NCBI GenBank assembly: GCA_025454915.1 | Contig: JALONN010000002.1 | Span: 124,001-188,000 of the forward strand | Direction of reading: 5' to 3' | DNA length: 64,000 nucleotides | Source of the DNA: Raineya sp. | Lineage (GTDB): Bacteria > Bacteroidota > Bacteroidia > Cytophagales > Thermonemataceae | Shown: in pieces, positions 1 to 7,886 of the stretch | Layout: each line of letters opens with the position of its first letter | Numbering within the stretch: position 1 is the first letter of the stretch | The notes under the pieces: generated by a model | What the model saw: only the letters and a program-made list of their open reading frames with translations | What the model was told of the DNA's origin: nothing | The model's database searches: none | Position numbers and translations under genes: made by a program

Positions 1-156
1 AATATTCAGTATTTAGGAAATACGGGTTGTGCTGGTTGTGCTATTGCTCTTACAGAGAATGCATCACAATATAAACACAAAGATTTAATTGTAATGAGTG
101 TTTTTGGAGGTGGTTACTCCTATGGCTCAATGCTTTTAGAATATATCAATCCATAA
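1..156 (+). CDS. C-terminal fragment of a 3-oxoacyl-ACP synthase III (FabH)-like protein
   Basis: An open frame runs in from the left edge and stops with TAA at 154-156; 51 residues are visible. It contains LGNTGCAGCAIAL and, 20 residues later, VFGGGYSYGSMLLEY. This resembles the end of KAS III/FabH-type condensing enzymes, where a GNT(S/T) segment carries the catalytic Asn and a conserved FGGG..(W/Y)G strand closes the thiolase fold. The catalytic Cys and His lie outside the window, so FabH cannot be separated from FabH-like enzymes of secondary metabolism. The next gene starts 3 bases after the stop, so the two are probably co-transcribed. Confidence 0.6.
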   Translation, partial: NIQYLGNTGCAGCAIALTENASQYKHKDLIVMSVFGGGYSYGSMLLEYINP

Positions 157-159
157 ATT

Positions 160-1002
160 ATGTATGCTATTTGTCTTTTAGATATCAGTCCTATACGCAG
201 AGAGGCTTCTGACAAATCAGAGCAGGTAAGTCAATTACGCTTTGGAGAAATTCTGGAAATTAAAGAAGTTTCTGAAAATAAGAAGTGGTACAGAATATTA
301 AGCTATTTTGATAATTATGAAGGCTGGGTTGATAGTTTACAAATTCATGAAATCTCTAAAGAATACTTTGAGAGTTATCAAGAAAATACAAATAAACACA
401 AGATTGTCAGCAACATACAAGCATCTTGTTATTTATTGGATACAAAAGGTAATATTATAAACTTTATGTGTTTGAGTAAAGGAGCCATTTTACCTTTCTT
501 CTGGATAAAAGAAGACAAAAAAAACAATTTAAAACCCAGAAATAAAGCTTTTTTTGAAGTAGATGGTAAAACTTTTTGGTATAAAGGATATGTATTTAAC
601 CCTATAGAAATCAGCTCTAAAACTGTTATATCAAGAGCTTTAACATATAAAAACATACCTTATTTATGGGGTGGTAGAAGTTTTTTCGGGGCTGATTGTT
701 CTGGATTTGTACAAGAAGTATTCAAAAGCTTTTCTAAATTTATACCCAGAGATGCATACCAGCAGGCTGAAATAGGTGAAAACATCCAAGATTTAAAAAA
801 TCTTAAAAGTGGAGATTTACTGTTTTTTCATAGAGAAGGAAGAGTTATTCATGTAGGCATTGCTTGGATTCAGAACAAGAATTTTCAGGTGATACATGCC
901 AGAGGAAGAGTTCGTGTTGATAAACTTGACCAAACAGGAATTTGGGATGATGACAAGGCTGAATACTCTCATCATTTGCATAGCATTCGTAGAATATTTT
1001 GA
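160..1002 (+). CDS. NlpC/P60 family peptidase with N-terminal SH3-like domain
   Basis: 280 residues. Residues 1-65 look like a bacterial SH3 domain (ASDKSEQVSQL, WYRI, GWV). Residues about 155-280 are an NlpC/P60 cysteine peptidase domain with the catalytic triad in place: Cys180 in GADCSGFV, His231 in IHVGIAW and His246 in VIHARGR. The family cleaves gamma-D-glutamyl-diamino acid bonds in peptidoglycan peptides. No signal peptide is visible, so the enzyme may be cytoplasmic and act on recycled muropeptides, as some SH3-NlpC enzymes do. The ATG lies 3 bases after the FabH-like stop. The start could be a little later, but the SH3 pattern begins at once, which supports this ATG. Confidence 0.85.
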   Translation: MYAICLLDISPIRREASDKSEQVSQLRFGEILEIKEVSENKKWYRILSYFDNYEGWVDSLQIHEISKEYFESYQENTNKHKIVSNIQASCYLLDTKGNIINFMCLSKGAILPFFWIKEDKKNNLKPRNKAFFEVDGKTFWYKGYVFNPIEISSKTVISRALTYKNIPYLWGGRSFFGADCSGFVQEVFKSFSKFIPRDAYQQAEIGENIQDLKNLKSGDLLFFHREGRVIHVGIAWIQNKNFQVIHARGRVRVDKLDQTGIWDDDKAEYSHHLHSIRRIF

Positions 1003-1076
1003 TTTCTCATTTTTTTTTCTAAAATTGCTTTTTTATATCTAAACTTACTCCCAAACTCTAAACTTACCATTTCATT

Positions 1077-1715
1077 ATGAGTATAGAACTTAATAAAAAA
1101 ACGGGTATTAATCTAAGCAAAGGCAGCAAAATATCTTTAGAAAAAGAAGGTAAAAAATTAGAAGAAGTATGCATTGGTTTAAACTGGGGAGCTATCAAAA
1201 AAGCTGTATTATTCAATTTATTCAAGCAAACTGTAGCTGTTGATTTGGATGGAAGTGTAACCATGTATGATGAAAATAGACAAATTCTAGAAACTGTATA
1301 TTACAGAAAACTTCGTTCTAAAGATGGAGCAATTAGCCATAGCGGAGATGACAGAGATGGAGATATTTACGGTGATGATGGTTTAGATAATGAAGTTATT
1401 GAAGTAAAACTTACTCAGGTTAATCCTAAAGTTAAATACATTGTATTTTATCTAAATTCTTATAACGGACAAGATTTTGCCGATATTCCTTATTCTAAAA
1501 TCAGAATATTTGAAGGTTCTGCAAAACGTGTAGATTCTGTATTTGCTACATTCAATTTATCAGCAGAAGAAGCTTTTAGAGGAAATGTTTCTATGGTTTT
1601 GGGTAAACTTGTCAGAAATGGAACAAATTGGGAGTTTACAGCAATTGGAGAAGCTACTCCTACCAAAAATATTGACGAAACGATTTTATATGTTCAAAAT
1701 AATTATTTGAATTAA
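1077..1715 (+). CDS. TerD family protein
   Basis: 212 residues. The TerD family is recognised from VCIGLNWG (32-39), VDLDGSV (55-61), the acidic SGDDRDGDIYGDDGLDNEVIE region (from residue 89), and Y.FYLNSYNGQ.F followed by a conserved IR(I/V)F strand. The two acidic segments form the calcium-binding sites of TerD beta-sandwich proteins, which are linked to tellurite resistance and general envelope stress. The usual terZABCEF partners are absent, so this is a lone TerD paralogue whose stress is unknown. It is 74 bases after the NlpC/P60 gene and is followed almost at once by a small plug-domain gene, suggesting one transcript to the terminator at 2036-2064. Confidence 0.88.
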   Translation: MSIELNKKTGINLSKGSKISLEKEGKKLEEVCIGLNWGAIKKAVLFNLFKQTVAVDLDGSVTMYDENRQILETVYYRKLRSKDGAISHSGDDRDGDIYGDDGLDNEVIEVKLTQVNPKVKYIVFYLNSYNGQDFADIPYSKIRIFEGSAKRVDSVFATFNLSAEEAFRGNVSMVLGKLVRNGTNWEFTAIGEATPTKNIDETILYVQNNYLN

Positions 1716-1721
1716 TTGTCA

Positions 1722-2033
1722 ATGAGATATTTATTCATATTTCTCTTATCGCCCTTTTTGTCTTTTGGTCAGAAACAAGATAGTGTTACACAAACCCCCA
1801 AAAGGATTGTGTGTTTAGGCAGTATTTATCCATGTAATCCACCTTTATATATTATCAATGGCATTCCTGTTGATGAAGCGAAGGTTGCTAATCTCAATCC
1901 AAAAGATATAAAAAGCATAGAAGTATTAAAAGATTCTTCTTCTACTGCTATTTATGGAGATAAAGGAACAAGTGGTGTTGTACTTATCACCACTAACGAG
2001 TTTACAAAAAAGAGAAAGAAAAGATCTAATTAA
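1722..2033 (+). CDS. Small secreted protein with a TonB-receptor plug-like domain
   Basis: 103 residues from the ATG at 1722. A TTG at 1716 in the same frame is possible but would put residues before a clean signal peptide (MRYLFIFLLSPFLSFGQ). The mature part resembles only the plug segment of SusC/TonB-dependent receptors: PLYIINGIPVDE, then LNPKDIKSIEVLKDSSSTAIYG and GTSGVVLITT. No beta-barrel follows; a basic tail and stop come directly after. Stand-alone plug-like proteins occur in Bacteroidota but their role is unclear. It might be a regulatory or interaction module, or a relic of a receptor. The gene ends just before a strong terminator. Confidence 0.72.
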   Translation: MRYLFIFLLSPFLSFGQKQDSVTQTPKRIVCLGSIYPCNPPLYIINGIPVDEAKVANLNPKDIKSIEVLKDSSSTAIYGDKGTSGVVLITTNEFTKKRKKRSN

Positions 2034-2035
2034 AT

Positions 2036-2064
2036 AAAAAGGCTCATGAATAATGAGCCTTTTT
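2036..2064. terminator. Bidirectional intrinsic terminator
   Basis: AAAAAGGCTCAT, a 5-base loop, then ATGAGCCTTTTT: a 12-bp perfect stem with A-run and T-run on both sides. It lies between two convergent genes (plug protein on +, VWA protein on -) and can end both. Confidence 0.88.
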
Positions 2065-2066
2065 AT

Positions 2067-3128
2067 TTAGTCTTCCAAAGCATTATTCATAAAGGTTGTT
2101 TTGAGCATCAGCCAAATTAAGAATATAATAAAAGCCCAAATCAGATAGATTCTGTAATAATCTTTAGATTGGACATAATTAATTTCCATAATTTCAGATT
2201 TTTCATAGGTTGAGATTTTATCAAATGCTTTTTGTAAAGATATGGCATCATCTGCTCTAAAAAACTCACCTTGTGTGGTGGTTGCCATTTGCTTCATAGT
2301 TGCCTCATCTATAGAATTTTCATACATAGCTGGCTTACCCAAAGCATCTTTTCCATAAGGAACTTGTTCGTTTCTGCTGGCAGCAATAATACTATAAATT
2401 TTTATCTGTTTTTCTTTAGCAATCTGGCAAGCTTCCAAAGGTTGTACTTTTCCTGCATTGTTATCCCCATCACTCAATAAAATTACGACCTTCGATTTAG
2501 CATTACTTTGTTCTAAACGATTGATAGACACAGCCAAAGCATCTCCTAAAGCTGTTCCTTCACTTTCTGTCATATTAATTTGTACTTCTTGAGAAAGGTA
2601 TTGTTTCAGTAAATCATAATCTGTGGTAAGTGGTACAAGTGTAAAAGCCTCTCCTGAGAAGACTACCAAACTGATTCTATCTTCATACAATCTGCTTTCA
2701 ATAAATTTCTTGGCTGTTTCAAGACATACCTGTAACCTATTGGGACTATAATCTTCATAAAGCATAGATTCTGAAACATCTAGAGCCAGCACAATATCAA
2801 TTCCTTCAGAATATCTTTCTACTTTTTCATTTACTTTTTGTGGGCGAGCTAATGCAATGGCTATCAAGCATAAACAAAGCATCAGAATCCCATCAGGGAC
2901 AAATCTAAGCCAAGTTCTTTTTCGAAGTTTTGTAATATTCTGAGGTAATACCATTTCAAAGCGTTGTTTGATTGGTAAGGCAAGCAACCATCTAAAAAAT
3001 GGTAAGAGTAATAAAAAGGGTATAATATACAGCCAAACTGGATTTTGCCAAACATATTCTTTCCATGTTTTGGGCAGAAACCAATCTATTTTATACCAAC
3101 CTTCTGTTTCTAAAAGAAATAGGAACAC
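2067..3128 (-). CDS. VWA domain membrane protein, BatA-like
   Basis: 353 residues from a GTG start; an ATG 5 bases upstream is out of frame and closes after a few codons. Two hydrophobic segments (about 32-50 and 77-95) precede a von Willebrand factor A domain with an intact MIDAS: D117-V-S-E-S121, T192 in EGTALGDAL and D220 in LLSDGDNN. A last membrane segment lies near 325-345. This is the layout of BatA in the Bacteroides aerotolerance operon, where MoxR ATPases and Bat proteins are thought to support envelope stress tolerance. No moxR, batB, batD or DUF58 gene is nearby, so it is an orphan copy. Confidence 0.85.
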   Translation of the reverse strand: MFLFLLETEGWYKIDWFLPKTWKEYVWQNPVWLYIIPFLLLLPFFRWLLALPIKQRFEMVLPQNITKLRKRTWLRFVPDGILMLCLCLIAIALARPQKVNEKVERYSEGIDIVLALDVSESMLYEDYSPNRLQVCLETAKKFIESRLYEDRISLVVFSGEAFTLVPLTTDYDLLKQYLSQEVQINMTESEGTALGDALAVSINRLEQSNAKSKVVILLSDGDNNAGKVQPLEACQIAKEKQIKIYSIIAASRNEQVPYGKDALGKPAMYENSIDEATMKQMATTTQGEFFRADDAISLQKAFDKISTYEKSEIMEINYVQSKDYYRIYLIWAFIIFLIWLMLKTTFMNNALED

Positions 3129-3199
3129 TTCATTTTAAAGTTATGTAAAACAACAAGTTCAATATTATTGTATATTCAAATTAATATATACATATTAAT

Positions 3200-4297
3200 T
3201 TATTTTTTAGTTTGATATTTTTTTAAATTCCTTTTTATAAAGGAACCCCAGTCTTTCTTGTCTAAATTAAATTCTGTTTTAAATAAAGTATTTAACTCTT
3301 TATATTTCAGAAGTCTTTTTAAACCCTTAACCCCTTCCTTTTCATCTATAATTTTACATATTACCCCTATTACAATATTATAAATATTAAGCGTAATATC
3401 TTTCGTTTTTATTGTTTCAAAATCATTTAGATTAGTTTCAGGATATTTTTTCATTTTATTAATTAATTCATCAAAACTAAATCCAAGTGAACCTCCCAAA
3501 TAATAAATTAACCCATGATTAACAGGTGATAACTCATAATGTGGATTAAGATAAAGGTGTAATACCTCATGTAAATACCCTTCATCATAACCATTACAAT
3601 ATATTACTTTATCTTTTGGAAATGTCATTCCGGAAGGGGTAGGTTGCTCCATTCCTATAAAATAATCAAGTCCTCTTAAAACTCCAAGCTCATCTTGCGT
3701 TTTTGTAAAAAAATAGTCAAACTTGATAGGTTTAAACTCCCACTTTTTTTCAAATTCTCGTATTTGCAATATTAAACTATCGCTTCTTTGCTTATTAAAT
3801 TTTACATATTTTGGATGATGATAAGTAATATAACCGTTTTGAGTTGTAGTATATAACTCTTTATTGACTTCTATTGGAGAAATGAAGTACATTTCTTTAC
3901 TATTCTCATAAAACTTTATATAATGATTTGTAATTGCATAAACAGTAATGTTTTTTGAGGAATCAACATCAGCAAATAAGGTTTTTAGATGTACATAATC
4001 TTGATACTCTTTTGCATAAAAAATTGTTTTTTGTGTTCCAAAATTATATTTTGAATAATCAGAGGAAATAGAATATGCTATTGGATCAGGAACTTTATAT
4101 CTTTCACAGTCTTTTTTGTTCCAATATTCTGAATAATTCGGAGTTTTATTTTCATCAAATTCTGTTAAATATTCTTTATAGAAATCTACAGCCTTTTGAA
4201 TCCTCAAGTTATTTGTATTTACATATTGACAATTTATCTGTCCTTGAGTATTCAATGTTACTATTATAAAAAATAATGTTAGATATTTCTGTAGCAT
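3200..4297 (-). CDS. Secreted protein with HExxH zinc-peptidase-like motif
   Basis: 365 residues from the ATG at 4297, which gives a good signal peptide (MLQKYLTLFFIIVTLNTQGQ). A longer frame to 4345 would run through the terminator hairpin of ackA, so it is rejected. Residues 243-247 read HEVLH, a gluzincin-type HExxH. Fourteen residues later comes NHGLIYYLGGS, which resembles the EGLAxYxGG segment of peptidase-MA-like proteins, with His in the place of the usual Glu ligand. The N-terminal two thirds match no family I recognise. A periplasmic or surface metallopeptidase is plausible but unproven, and the Glu-to-His change might mean altered metal binding or lost activity. Confidence 0.6.
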   Translation of the reverse strand: MLQKYLTLFFIIVTLNTQGQINCQYVNTNNLRIQKAVDFYKEYLTEFDENKTPNYSEYWNKKDCERYKVPDPIAYSISSDYSKYNFGTQKTIFYAKEYQDYVHLKTLFADVDSSKNITVYAITNHYIKFYENSKEMYFISPIEVNKELYTTTQNGYITYHHPKYVKFNKQRSDSLILQIREFEKKWEFKPIKFDYFFTKTQDELGVLRGLDYFIGMEQPTPSGMTFPKDKVIYCNGYDEGYLHEVLHLYLNPHYELSPVNHGLIYYLGGSLGFSFDELINKMKKYPETNLNDFETIKTKDITLNIYNIVIGVICKIIDEKEGVKGLKRLLKYKELNTLFKTEFNLDKKDWGSFIKRNLKKYQTKK

Positions 4298-4318
4298 AAC
4301 ATATGACCTTAAAACTAA

Positions 4319-4354
4319 TAGACCTTTACAATACAAAAATATCATAAAGGTCTA
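4319..4354 (-). terminator. Hairpin downstream of ackA-pduL
   Basis: TAGACCTTTA and TAAAGGTCTA form a 10-bp perfect stem with a 16-base loop, 26 bases beyond the end of the acetate kinase fusion gene (transcribed leftward). The T-rich tail is weak, so termination may be partial. Confidence 0.55.
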
Positions 4355-4379
4355 AAGATGTCAGTTTTTTTAATAAAAC

Positions 4380-6194
4380 CTATCCTATTTTTTTCTTAGT
4401 AAGCATCCCTCCAGCATTTGTAAGCATCAAAGAACCTTCAGCTCCTTGATTAAGTTCAGCAGCATTAGCCTCATCTGTATCAATATGCATTTCAAGTTTA
4501 AATTTCTCAGATACACGAATCAGTACATTACCGAATGTCAAACCTCTTTCTTGATTTTCGATACGAATTTCAACAATATCTTTGTCTTTTACACCAAAAT
4601 ATTCAGCATCATCTGGATGCATGTGGATATGTCTCCATGCACATATTACCCCTTCTTTTAGATCTAATTTTCCGTTGGGTCCAATAAGTGTAAGCCCCGG
4701 TGAGCCTTCTACATGCCCAGATTCACGAATAGGAGCATCTATACCCAAGAAAAATTCATCCGTTCTTGAAATTTCGACTTGATCTTTAGGACGGGTTGGT
4801 CCTAAAATACGAACTTTCTCTATTTTATTTTTAGGTCCAACAATCGTTAACATCTCATTGCAAGCATATTGCCCAGGTTGAGAAAGTGGTTTTTGTGCTG
4901 TAAGTTGATAACCTTTTCCAAATAGAATATCTACACTTTCTTGTGTAAGGTGAATGTGTCGAGCTGAAACAGCTATCGGAATTGATCGTGGAGCTTGATC
5001 TTTTAGTTTCGACGTTTTTATCAGTTTTGCTGACTGCTCAGCAATTGCTAACTGCTCATCCGTTTTAACAACCAATATTTTACATAAACTATTAGAGGCA
5101 GAAATGTCCTCTACATTTTCTACACCAATAAATTTTAACATCTTATTTTTGTTGTCATCCAAAATGGCTCTCATAAAATTGAGTTTCTGAACAACTTTAT
5201 GACGTAACGATGTACTATTTTCTCCTATTCCAGCTGTGAAAATTAGAACATCAGCACCACCCATTACAGCAGCATAAGATCCAATATATTTACGCAAACG
5301 ATGTACAAACATTTCAATAGCTAATTGAGCATTGATATCTCCTTCTGCTGCTTTTTCTTCTAAGTCCCTCATATCATTGCTACCAGCAATACCTTTCATA
5401 CCACTGTCCTTATTGAGCATATCACTGATTTCTTGCCATGTTTTTCCTTCTTTTTCCATAAGGTAGGTTATGATTCCCGCATCTACATCACCACTACGAG
5501 TCCCCATCACAAGCCCTTCAAGAGGTGTCATGCCCATACTGGTTTCTACAGATTGTCCATGCTCAATGGCACAAACACTTGCACCATTTCCTAAATGACA
5601 TGAAATAATTCTTAAATCGTGAATATCTACTCCCAAGTAATCCGCTGCTTGTTGTGCAACATATTGGTGGCTTGTTCCATGAAACCCATAACGTTCAATA
5701 TGATGCTTATCTATTAAATTTTTAGGTAATGCATAATTTTTAGCCTTTGCGGGAATAGTGCTATGAAAAGCCGTATCAAATACTGCCACATGAGGAACAT
5801 CAGGGAAGAATTTTTTAGCAATTTTTACCCCTAACAAATTAATTGGATTGTGTAATGGAGCTAAGCTTTTGAGTTCATCTATCTGTTTTTCAACATCTTC
5901 TGTAATAATAACAGGCTCATCAAATATTTTTCCACCATGTACAATTCTATGCCCTACCCCTCTCAATAAAGAGGCATCTAATTTATTGATAAGCAAAGGA
6001 AATGCAAAAGAAAGAGCCTGATCGTGCCCACTGCTTGGGCAACTTAAAACTTCTTCGCTATCCGAAAATTTAAGTTTGGGTTGAGCATCAGATATTCTAT
6101 CTACGCTCATCACAATTACCCTTTTGCCTGATGTTAAATCTATTACTTCTGCTTTTACAGAAGAACTTCCACAATTGACTACTAAGATTTGCAT
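4380..6194 (-). CDS. ackA-pduL: Acetate kinase fused to a PduL-type phosphotransacylase
   Basis: 604 residues. Residues 1-395 are a complete acetate kinase: N7 in VNCGSSS, R83 in GHRIVHGG, D140 in FDTAFH, H172 in FHGTSH, R233 in GTRSGDVDAG and E325 in AGIGEN. Residues about 404-596 are a complete PduL-type phosphate acyltransferase with the zinc-binding HIH (413-415) and RHIHMH (521-526) motifs. Together the two domains would interconvert acetyl-CoA (or propionyl-CoA), acyl phosphate and acid plus ATP in one polypeptide. Most bacteria encode the two activities as separate genes, usually with Pta rather than PduL. A linker of about 10 residues joins them and nothing suggests a frameshift artefact. 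No microcompartment genes are nearby, so the PduL part is probably cytosolic. Confidence 0.93.
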   Translation of the reverse strand: MQILVVNCGSSSVKAEVIDLTSGKRVIVMSVDRISDAQPKLKFSDSEEVLSCPSSGHDQALSFAFPLLINKLDASLLRGVGHRIVHGGKIFDEPVIITEDVEKQIDELKSLAPLHNPINLLGVKIAKKFFPDVPHVAVFDTAFHSTIPAKAKNYALPKNLIDKHHIERYGFHGTSHQYVAQQAADYLGVDIHDLRIISCHLGNGASVCAIEHGQSVETSMGMTPLEGLVMGTRSGDVDAGIITYLMEKEGKTWQEISDMLNKDSGMKGIAGSNDMRDLEEKAAEGDINAQLAIEMFVHRLRKYIGSYAAVMGGADVLIFTAGIGENSTSLRHKVVQKLNFMRAILDDNKNKMLKFIGVENVEDISASNSLCKILVVKTDEQLAIAEQSAKLIKTSKLKDQAPRSIPIAVSARHIHLTQESVDILFGKGYQLTAQKPLSQPGQYACNEMLTIVGPKNKIEKVRILGPTRPKDQVEISRTDEFFLGIDAPIRESGHVEGSPGLTLIGPNGKLDLKEGVICAWRHIHMHPDDAEYFGVKDKDIVEIRIENQERGLTFGNVLIRVSEKFKLEMHIDTDEANAAELNQGAEGSLMLTNAGGMLTKKKIG

Positions 6195-6309
6195 ATATAT
6201 TTTGTTTGAGTTAAAACGAAATCTCTACAAGTTTAATAAAAAAAAGCAGTCTAAAATAATGAGATAAATCAATTATTTATGAAACTTTTTATTCTAATTT
6301 TTGTAAAGT

Positions 6310-6660
6310 CTATTGTTTTGCTCTAAACTCATTTCCCCAAACTGCCATTGCTTGCAGCACTGGCAAGGTTTTTTTACCCCAGTCTGTCAAACTATATTCT
6401 ACTCTTGGTGGAATTTCTGCAAATACTTGTCTATGAATAATTCCGTTTCTTTCCAAGTCTCTTAACTCTTGTGTAAGCATTGTCTTGGTTATCAATGGCA
6501 TAGAACGTTGCATATCTCCAAATCGGCAAATTCCCTCTGAAATTAGATAAATAATAATAGGTTTCCAACGCCCACCTATAATACTTGTAGCATATGTAAC
6601 AGGACAGCTTTCAGGTGAGCAAACAAATGTTGCTATTTTTTTTGTTTTTTCTTTATTCAT
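6310..6660 (-). CDS. HxlR family winged-helix transcriptional regulator
   Basis: 116 residues. The HxlR/DUF24 signature CPVTYATSIIGGRWKPIII begins at residue 19, followed by RFGDMQRSMPLITKTMLTQELRDLE (recognition helix region), GIIHR and VEYSLTDWGKKTLPVL. HxlR proteins are dimeric repressors or activators; several sense electrophiles or oxidants through an N-terminal Cys, and Cys14 and Cys19 are present here. The gene is divergent from an NmrA-like reductase. The shared 130-bp region carries a perfect inverted repeat overlapping both promoters (6718-6759), so it probably controls itself and the reductase. Confidence 0.92.
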   Translation of the reverse strand: MNKEKTKKIATFVCSPESCPVTYATSIIGGRWKPIIIYLISEGICRFGDMQRSMPLITKTMLTQELRDLERNGIIHRQVFAEIPPRVEYSLTDWGKKTLPVLQAMAVWGNEFRAKQ

Positions 6661-6717
6661 AATTATCTAATAATCAATATTAGTATGAAAAATATTACTA
6701 TGTAATTTTATTTTTAC

Positions 6718-6759
6718 TACTTGACAAATATAAACTATTATAAGTACATTTGTCAAGTA
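6718..6759. promoter_or_regulatory. Divergent promoters overlapping a 12-bp inverted repeat (probable HxlR operator)
   Basis: TACTTGACAAAT (6718-6729) and ATTTGTCAAGTA (6748-6759) are perfect inverted copies 18 bp apart. On +, CTTG (6720-6723), 21 bp and TACATTTG (6745-6752) fit the Bacteroidota -33/-7 pattern for the reductase gene. On -, CTTG (6757-6754), 21 bp and TATATTTG (6732-6725) fit it for the HxlR gene. Each arm therefore holds the -33 of one promoter and the -7 of the other, so one bound dimer could shut both. Confidence 0.75.
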
Positions 6760-6792
6760 ATTTTTGATTTTTCACTAAAAACATATACTTCT

Positions 6793-7683
6793 ATGTACGT
6801 AATCACAGGTGCAACAGGCAATACAGGTAAAAGAATCGCTGAAAATTTATTAAAAGCTGGCGAAAAAGTAAAAGCTATAGGCAGAGATGCTAGCAAACTT
6901 CAGGACTTAGCCAAGTTAGGTGCTGATTTAGCAATAGGGGATTTAGAAGATTCTCAATTTTTAACAGAGCAATTTAAAGGAGCTAAGGCTGTGTATGCTC
7001 TTATTCCTCCTAAATGGGATATACAAGAACCTTGGAGAGATTATCAAAGAAAAGTAGGAAATGCTATTTCTTCTGCTCTCCAAAATGCGTCTGTAAAAAA
7101 TGTTGTGGTTTTAAGCTCTAATGGAGCTCAGTTACCACAAGGAGTAGGACCTGTTACAGGTTTGTATGAGTTTGAGCAAAATCTTAAAAAAATTGAGGGT
7201 TTAAACATACTTTCTTTGAGAGCTGGCTTTTTTATGCAAAACTTTTTTGCTCAAATAGGTATGATTAAACAAGCAGGTATTATGGGATATTCTTTAAAAA
7301 GTGATGTAAAAACTCCTATAGTACATACCAACGATATTGCAGATGTAGCAACGAAGCATCTTCTTCAGTTAGGGTTCTCTGGATTTCAGCATGTTTTTGT
7401 ACCGGGACAAAGAGATTTAACCATGCAAGAAGTAAGTAAAATTCTAGGAAATGCTATTGGTAAACCAGAGTTACCATATATTACTTTTTCTAATGCTGAT
7501 GCAAAAGCTGGTATGTTACAGGCTGGTATTCCAGAAACAATTGCTGATGGTTATAATGAACTATTTGATGCTTTGAACTCAGGAGAATATCTGAATGATT
7601 TCCAACGTACTCCTGAAAACACAACTCCTACAAGTATTGAAGACTTTGCAAAAGAGTTTGCTTTAGCATATCAACATTCTTAA
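6793..7683 (+). CDS. NmrA-like NAD(P)-binding SDR family oxidoreductase
   Basis: 296 residues from the ATG at 6793. An in-frame TTG at 6721 lies inside the operator/promoter and is rejected. The protein opens with MYVITGATGNTGKRIAENLL, the GxxGxxG dinucleotide-binding loop of atypical SDRs, followed by VKAIGRDASKL and an acidic strand end (AIGDLED). NmrA/HSCARG-type proteins and the azoreductase/quinone-reductase-like YtfG group share this pattern. The usual YxxxK catalytic pair is not evident, as is common in NmrA-like members. Divergence from an HxlR regulator with a shared operator suggests induction by a reactive electrophile or quinone. The exact substrate cannot be read from the sequence. 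Confidence 0.85.
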   Translation: MYVITGATGNTGKRIAENLLKAGEKVKAIGRDASKLQDLAKLGADLAIGDLEDSQFLTEQFKGAKAVYALIPPKWDIQEPWRDYQRKVGNAISSALQNASVKNVVVLSSNGAQLPQGVGPVTGLYEFEQNLKKIEGLNILSLRAGFFMQNFFAQIGMIKQAGIMGYSLKSDVKTPIVHTNDIADVATKHLLQLGFSGFQHVFVPGQRDLTMQEVSKILGNAIGKPELPYITFSNADAKAGMLQAGIPETIADGYNELFDALNSGEYLNDFQRTPENTTPTSIEDFAKEFALAYQHS

Positions 7684-7690
7684 AAGAATG

Positions 7691-7735
7691 GATAAACCCC
7701 AAAACCGTGCTTTGTGTTTGATTTTGGGGTTTATC
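7691..7735 (+). terminator. Hairpin after the NmrA-like gene
   Basis: GATAAACCCCAAAA and TTTTGGGGTTTATC form a perfect 14-bp stem with a 17-base loop, 7 bases after the stop codon. No clear T-run follows, so it may be a weak terminator or an mRNA 3' stabiliser. Confidence 0.6.
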
Positions 7736-7815
7736 AAATTGTAAAAATTATTTTATAAAATTGACCTTAATATTAAAATTTAGCTGTTTTCAATGGTTAA
7801 ATATCATGTTTAATT

Positions 7816-7844
7816 AAAGTTTGGTTTAATCTGAATCAAACTTT
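7816..7844. promoter_or_regulatory. Inverted repeat upstream of the PhnD-like gene
   Basis: AAAGTTTG (7816-7823) and CAAACTTT (7837-7844) are inverted copies separated by 13 bp, and pairing continues inward for TT/AA after one mismatch. It lies 43 bp before the start codon of the binding-protein gene. It could be an operator; no matching regulator is identified. Confidence 0.3.
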
Positions 7845-7886
7845 ATAAAGTAGTTTTATGGCAGATAAACATACCACAAAACTACC

